From positions 2,356,001 through 2,420,000 of the forward strand of contig NZ_CP034036.1 of assembly GCF_005484965.1 (NCBI RefSeq): DNA of 64,000 bases, given 5' to 3'. The notes beneath the pieces are model-generated. The model was given only the letters and a program-made list of their open reading frames with translations, was not told the origin of the DNA and did not search any database. Made by a program: the position numbers and the translations under genes. Source of the stretch: Brenneria nigrifluens DSM 30175 = ATCC 13028 (GTDB lineage: Bacteria; Pseudomonadota; Gammaproteobacteria; Enterobacterales; Enterobacteriaceae). Shown in pieces: positions 60,133-64,000 of the stretch; position 1 is the first letter of the stretch, and the number at the start of each line of letters is the position of its first letter.

Positions 60133-61983
60133 ATGCGCACATTGTGGCGAATTTTTAGCGGATTTTTTAAGTGGACATGGCGTCTGCTTAATTTTATCAG
60201 AGAATTTATTCTCAATATTTTTCTTATCGCGCTCATTCTTATCGGAGTCGGGATTTATACACAATTCAACAGCACGCCGGCGGAAACCGCCCGCGGCGCC
60301 CTGCTGATCGACCTCACCGGCGTGGTGGTCGATCAACCCAGCATGAATAATAAACTGCGTCAGTTGGGGCGTGAATTTTTCGGCGCATCCAGCAACCGCC
60401 GCCAGGAAAACTCCCTGTTTGATATTGTCGACAGCATTCGGCAGGCGAAAACCGATGATAATATTACCGGTATCGTGCTGGATCTGAGCGAGTTCGCCGG
60501 CGCGGATCAGCCATCGTTGCAGTATATCGGTAAATCCCTGCGGGAATTCCGCGACGGCGGGAAACCCATCTACGCCGTGGGCGATAGCTATAATCAGGCG
60601 CAATATTATTTGGCCAGTTTCGCCAATACGGTGGCGCTGACCCCTCAGGGCAGCGTCGACCTGCACGGTTTCGCCACCAACAATCTCTACTTCAAAACCC
60701 TGCTGGACAAGCTGAAAGTCACCACCAATATATTCCGCGTCGGAACTTATAAATCGGCGGTTGAACCCTACCTGCGCGATGATATGTCCCCGGAGGCCAA
60801 AGAAGCGGACGGCCGCTGGATTAACACCCTCTGGCAGCACTATCTGGACACCGTCGCCGCTAACCGGCAGATAACCCCGCAGCAGTTGTTCCCCGGCGCC
60901 GTCGGTATTCTCTCCGCTTTACAGGCGGTGCAAGGCGATACCGCACGCTATGCCCTGCAGAATAAACTGGTGGACGAAGTCGCCTCCCGTTCCGTTATTG
61001 AGCAAACGCTGGTAAAAGCATTCGGCTGGAATAACAAAACCAACAACTTTAATTTCATCAGCATATACGACTATGCGCCTAAGCCTGCGGTGCAGAACAA
61101 TAATCAGATAGCGGTGATTTTTGCCAATGGCGCCATTATTGACGGCCCGGAAACGCCGGGAATGGTGGGTGGCGATACTACGGCCGCCCGGATCCGCGCC
61201 GCGCGCCTCGATCCCAAAGTCAAGGCGGTCGTGCTGCGCGTCAATAGCCCCGGCGGCAGCGTGACGGCATCGGAAATGATTCGCTCGGAGCTGATGGCGG
61301 TTCGCCTGGCCGGCAAACCGGTGGTGGTTTCCATGGGCGGTATGGCGGCATCGGGCGGCTACTGGATTTCAACGCCGGCAAACGCCATTATCGCCAGCCC
61401 GAGCACCCTCACCGGTTCTATCGGTATTTTCGGGGTAATCAACACCGTTGAAAACTCACTGGAAAGCATCGGCGTGCACACCGACGGCGTGGCGACTTCG
61501 CCGCTGGCCGACCTGTCGATCACCAAATCGCTACCGCCCGAATTCAGCCAGATGGTTCAGCTAAGCATTGAACGCGGGTATAAGAATTTTATCGATATCG
61601 TCGCTCAGGCCCGCAAGAAAACGCCGGAGCAGATCGATCAGATTGCCCAGGGACATGTGTGGATCGGCAGCGACGCCAAAGAGAATGGCCTGGTGGACCA
61701 GTTAGGCGATTTTGACGATGCGGTGAAAAAAGCCGCCGAACTGGCAAAACTGGGCCAGTACCAGCTTAGCTGGTTTGCCGAACAGCCAAGCCTGTTTGAC
61801 GCCATGCTGAACCAGATTAACGCGTCGGTTTATGCCTGGCTGCCCAGCGCCGTTCAGTCGCTGCTGCCCGCACCGGCGGCGCAGTTGGCCGAAGTGGTTC
61901 AAGCGCAGCCGTCCATTATGCATAACCTTAACGACCCGCAGCATCGTTACGCGCTTTGCCTCACCTGCGGCGAAGTCCGGTAA
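60133..61983 (+). CDS. sppA: signal peptide peptidase SppA (protease IV)
   Basis: The 616-aa product has an N-terminal membrane anchor (about residues 26-44) and two tandem S49 domains. The catalytic dyad is K207 (GTYKSAVEPYLR) and S407 (MAASGGYWIS), matching K209/S409 of E. coli. It degrades cleaved signal peptides at the inner membrane. ATG at 60133 with CGGAGATG upstream gives the expected length; a longer in-frame opening is not needed. Confidence 0.95.
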   Translation: MRTLWRIFSGFFKWTWRLLNFIREFILNIFLIALILIGVGIYTQFNSTPAETARGALLIDLTGVVVDQPSMNNKLRQLGREFFGASSNRRQENSLFDIVDSIRQAKTDDNITGIVLDLSEFAGADQPSLQYIGKSLREFRDGGKPIYAVGDSYNQAQYYLASFANTVALTPQGSVDLHGFATNNLYFKTLLDKLKVTTNIFRVGTYKSAVEPYLRDDMSPEAKEADGRWINTLWQHYLDTVAANRQITPQQLFPGAVGILSALQAVQGDTARYALQNKLVDEVASRSVIEQTLVKAFGWNNKTNNFNFISIYDYAPKPAVQNNNQIAVIFANGAIIDGPETPGMVGGDTTAARIRAARLDPKVKAVVLRVNSPGGSVTASEMIRSELMAVRLAGKPVVVSMGGMAASGGYWISTPANAIIASPSTLTGSIGIFGVINTVENSLESIGVHTDGVATSPLADLSITKSLPPEFSQMVQLSIERGYKNFIDIVAQARKKTPEQIDQIAQGHVWIGSDAKENGLVDQLGDFDDAVKKAAELAKLGQYQLSWFAEQPSLFDAMLNQINASVYAWLPSAVQSLLPAPAAQLAEVVQAQPSIMHNLNDPQHRYALCLTCGEVR

Positions 61984-62021
61984 AACCAGCGATAAAGATT
62001 AAATCAGCCACGGGATCAACC

Positions 62022-62669
62022 ATGAACAGAGCGCTATTGTTAATTGATTTGCAAAATGATTTCTGCCCCGGCGGCGCATTGGCGGTGGCCGAGGGCGATC
62101 GGGTGATCGAGGTGGCGAACCGCGCCATCGCCGCCTGCGCCGCGGCGAATATCCCGGTCATCGCCAGCCAGGACTGGCATCCGGCCGATCACGGCAGCTT
62201 CGCGGCCAACGCCAACGCCGCCGTGGGGGAAACCGGCGAACTGGACGGCCTGCCCCAGGTCTGGTGGCCGGTACACTGCGTGCAGCATCAGCCGGGCGCG
62301 CAGTTTCATCCGGCGTTAAACCGGCAGGCGATTGAATGGGTGGTACGCAAAGGCACCCAGGCCAATATTGATAGCTATAGCGCGTTTTTTGATAACGGGC
62401 ACCGCGCCAAAACCGCACTCGACGACTGGCTACGGGCGCGGAATATTACTCGCCTAACCGTGATGGGCATCGCCACGGACTATTGCGTGAAATTCAGCGT
62501 GCTGGACGCCCTCGAACTGGGCTATAAAACCGAGGTGCTGGCGGATGGATGCCGCGGCGTCAATCTCGCCCCGCAAGACAGCCGGGCGGCGCTGGAGGAA
62601 ATGCAGCGGCGCGGCGCGAAGCTTGTCGATCTGCCAAGCTTCGTTGCCGGGCTGGCGTCCGGCGGCTAG
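62022..62669 (+). CDS. pncA: nicotinamidase PncA
   Basis: The 215-aa product is an isochorismatase-like hydrolase: D9 in LLLIDLQNDFCPGGAL, metal-site SQDWHPADHGSFA, lysine in VVRKGTQ and catalytic cysteine in GIATDYCVKFSVLDA. It converts nicotinamide to nicotinate in NAD salvage. It starts 38 nt after sppA; ansA, which separates them in E. coli, is absent. Confidence 0.95.
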   Translation: MNRALLLIDLQNDFCPGGALAVAEGDRVIEVANRAIAACAAANIPVIASQDWHPADHGSFAANANAAVGETGELDGLPQVWWPVHCVQHQPGAQFHPALNRQAIEWVVRKGTQANIDSYSAFFDNGHRAKTALDDWLRARNITRLTVMGIATDYCVKFSVLDALELGYKTEVLADGCRGVNLAPQDSRAALEEMQRRGAKLVDLPSFVAGLASGG

Positions 62670-62685
62670 CGCAGGTCCGTTGTTC

Positions 62686-62979
62686 TTAGCCTCCGGCCTG
62701 CGTTTCGCCCGGCATTTTTATCTTTACCACGGCGGGTTCACTGAACTGCTGCTTCAGCTGTTGTTTGCTTTTTATCACAATCTCGCCGTCGGGGCCGATG
62801 GACATATGCTCCGCCTGTTGATTATGGCGAGCCTGCCACAGCATCACCATTTGCAGACAATTCTCTTTCTGTTGCGCAGACAAAGCGACGCCATCCGGCC
62901 ATTTGCCCAACTCCACCGCCGTTGCCAGCCGTTGATAAATTTCCGGCGTCATGGCGTCAATCAGATCGTCGAGTTGCAT
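62686..62979 (-). CDS. yeaC: YeaC family protein (DUF1315)
   Basis: The 97-aa product carries the family pattern LDDLIDAMTPEIYQRLATAVELGKWPDG and LQMVMLWQARHN. Function unknown. Convergent with pncA and downstream of msrB, as in E. coli. Confidence 0.92.
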   Translation of the reverse strand: MQLDDLIDAMTPEIYQRLATAVELGKWPDGVALSAQQKENCLQMVMLWQARHNQQAEHMSIGPDGEIVIKSKQQLKQQFSEPAVVKIKMPGETQAGG

Positions 62980-63098
62980 CCTTTAATCTCCCCGCTTGCG
63001 GTTTTTGCCGCCATATTTATCACCATAAACGCTTGGCTGAAACGATTAAGCCGGGTTACAATTCAGTTAAGGCAGCCAGCTTGCGCAGTCGGCCGATT

Positions 63099-63518
63099 TT
63101 AGCCGTCAACCCGCTCGCCATCCACTTCGTCGATAAAGCTGAGCGACGCGGAATTAACGCAGTAGCGCTCCCCCGTAGTCTGAGGACCATCAGGGAATAC
63201 GTGGCCCAGATGCGCGTCGCAGCTACCGCAGCGAATCTCGATGCGCCGCATGTTGTGGGCGTTATCTTCAAGATAGCGGATGGCGTCGGATGAGACTGGC
63301 TGGTCGAAACTCGGCCAGCCGCACCCTGAGTCGTATTTGCTTTCCGAATAGAACAGCGGCTTCTGGCAGCACAGGCAGTGGTAAATACCCGTACGCTTAT
63401 TGTGCAGCAATTTGCCGGAATAGGCGGGTTCAGTGCCCCGCTGTTGGGTCACATAGCGTTGCATTTCCGTCAGCTGTCGCCCATCTGGCGGTGTTTGTTG
63501 AGAGGGATCGTCGCTCAT
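63099..63518 (-). CDS. msrB: peptide-methionine (R)-S-oxide reductase MsrB
   Basis: The 139-aa product repairs R-methionine sulfoxide. Zinc cysteines C48-x2-C51 and C97-x2-C100, GCGWPSF, and catalytic C120 in GERYCVNSASL are all present. The ATG at 63518 has GAGGCG upstream; a longer frame is not supported. Confidence 0.95.
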   Translation of the reverse strand: MSDDPSQQTPPDGRQLTEMQRYVTQQRGTEPAYSGKLLHNKRTGIYHCLCCQKPLFYSESKYDSGCGWPSFDQPVSSDAIRYLEDNAHNMRRIEIRCGSCDAHLGHVFPDGPQTTGERYCVNSASLSFIDEVDGERVDG

Positions 63519-63790
63519 AGTCGCCTCACTGGGTGTGTTAGCAATTAAATCAATCATTAATTATAACAAAAAATTAACAACTTTACAGGCCATTTTGGCT
63601 TAATATAATAGCTGTTGTCGGGGCGAATATTTAATTGTGACCTTTATCGCAATTCTGGATGGGACGGAGTTTATATGATGCTCTCAGAGCCGGTATCCGT
63701 CTGAAATGTTCTTTATTTACAGCACTGGCGGATTTTCGTGCAAGGGTTGGCGGCAGGTTTGACTTACAGCAACTATTGACACGATTCCGC
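63519..63790. other. msrB-gapA divergent intergenic region
   Basis: AT-rich near msrB; no gene is recognised. A TTGACA element at 63775 could be part of a second gapA promoter. Confidence 0.4.
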
Positions 63791-63818
63791 TTGACGCCCA
63801 ACAAGGTTTTTGTAATTT
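63791..63818 (+). promoter_or_regulatory. gapA: gapA promoter (P1-like)
   Basis: TTGACG (63791-63796), 16 nt, TAATTT (63813-63818), closely resembling the E. coli gapA P1 region. The start should lie near 63825, about 36 nt before the ATG. Confidence 0.6.
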
Positions 63819-63860
63819 TACAACCAACCTTTTATTCACTAACCAATATCTGGTGGAATA

Positions 63861-64000
63861 TATGACTATCAAAGTAGGTATCAACGGTTTTGGCCGCATC
63901 GGCCGTATTGTTTTCCGCGCTGCACAGGAACGTTCCGACATCGAAATCGTCGCGATCAACGATCTGTTAGACGCTGAATACATGGCGTACATGTTGAAGT
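63861..64000 (+). CDS. gapA: glyceraldehyde-3-phosphate dehydrogenase A (partial, 3' end outside window)
   Basis: The first 46 codons encode MTIKVGINGFGRIGRIVFRA, the NAD-binding glycine motif, then AINDLLDAEYMAYMLK. GGTGG precedes the ATG. The gene runs past the end of the window. Confidence 0.96.

Overview
The window comes from a Gram-negative enterobacterium. From about 31.2 kb onward the genes and their order follow the Enterobacterales chromosome: yciC-yciB-yciA, tonB, yciI, yciY, cls, yciU, oppABCDF, adhE, tdk, hns, galU, rssBA, ychJ, purU, tRNA-Tyr, then xthA, ynjH, topB, ydjA, sppA, pncA, yeaC, msrB and gapA. Protein sequences are close to, but distinct from, E. coli. Several E. coli neighbours are absent (kch, ychE, selD, ansA). 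I infer a soft-rot/canker enterobacterium (Pectobacteriaceae, e.g. Brenneria, Dickeya or Pectobacterium), but the genus cannot be fixed by reading alone.

Positions 1 to about 31,070 are the right-hand nine tenths of a Mu-like transposable prophage, all on the + strand. The left end, repressor and transposase MuA lie outside the window. The order is: MuB (partial); about eleven small early genes; GemA; a Mor-type activator; an exported accessory protein; the lysis cassette (GH19 endolysin, small membrane protein, i-spanin with an embedded o-spanin); packaging (DUF1804, large terminase); portal; MuF-type head protein with a toxin-like tail; virion morphogenesis protein; protease with an internal scaffold start; decoration and capsid proteins; neck proteins; contractile tail (sheath, tube, frameshifted chaperone, tape measure, N and P homologues, spike, baseplate wedge); a beta-helix tail spike; a 53-codon gene; and a right end carrying repeated transposase-site-like sequences. 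No Gin/G-segment, Mom or second (C-type) activator is seen.

The strongest unlisted signal is a set of three identical promoter-like modules at 6485, 14722 and 26594. Each is CCACTGA-N7-CCACTGA-N24-CTGGC with exact spacing. They stand before the endolysin, the protease and the gp46-like baseplate gene, much as the late promoters Plys, PI and PP do in Mu. Two of them place the predicted transcription start on the start codon, so those messages may be leaderless. Other readable devices are a dnaX-type A AAA AAG slippery site joining two tail-chaperone frames, a tRNA-like fold on the minus strand downstream of the MuF gene, and an o-spanin fully nested in the i-spanin.

The host half (31.2-64 kb) covers envelope biogenesis (yciB, cls, tonB), peptide uptake (opp), fermentation (adhE), nucleotide and DNA metabolism (tdk, purU, xthA, topB), regulation (hns, rssB) and a chemoreceptor in the place of kch. 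A tandem glycine riboswitch precedes a TRIC-family channel gene. A tRNA-Tyr gene is followed by a 171-bp-period repeat containing the tRNA 3' end. The window ends inside gapA.
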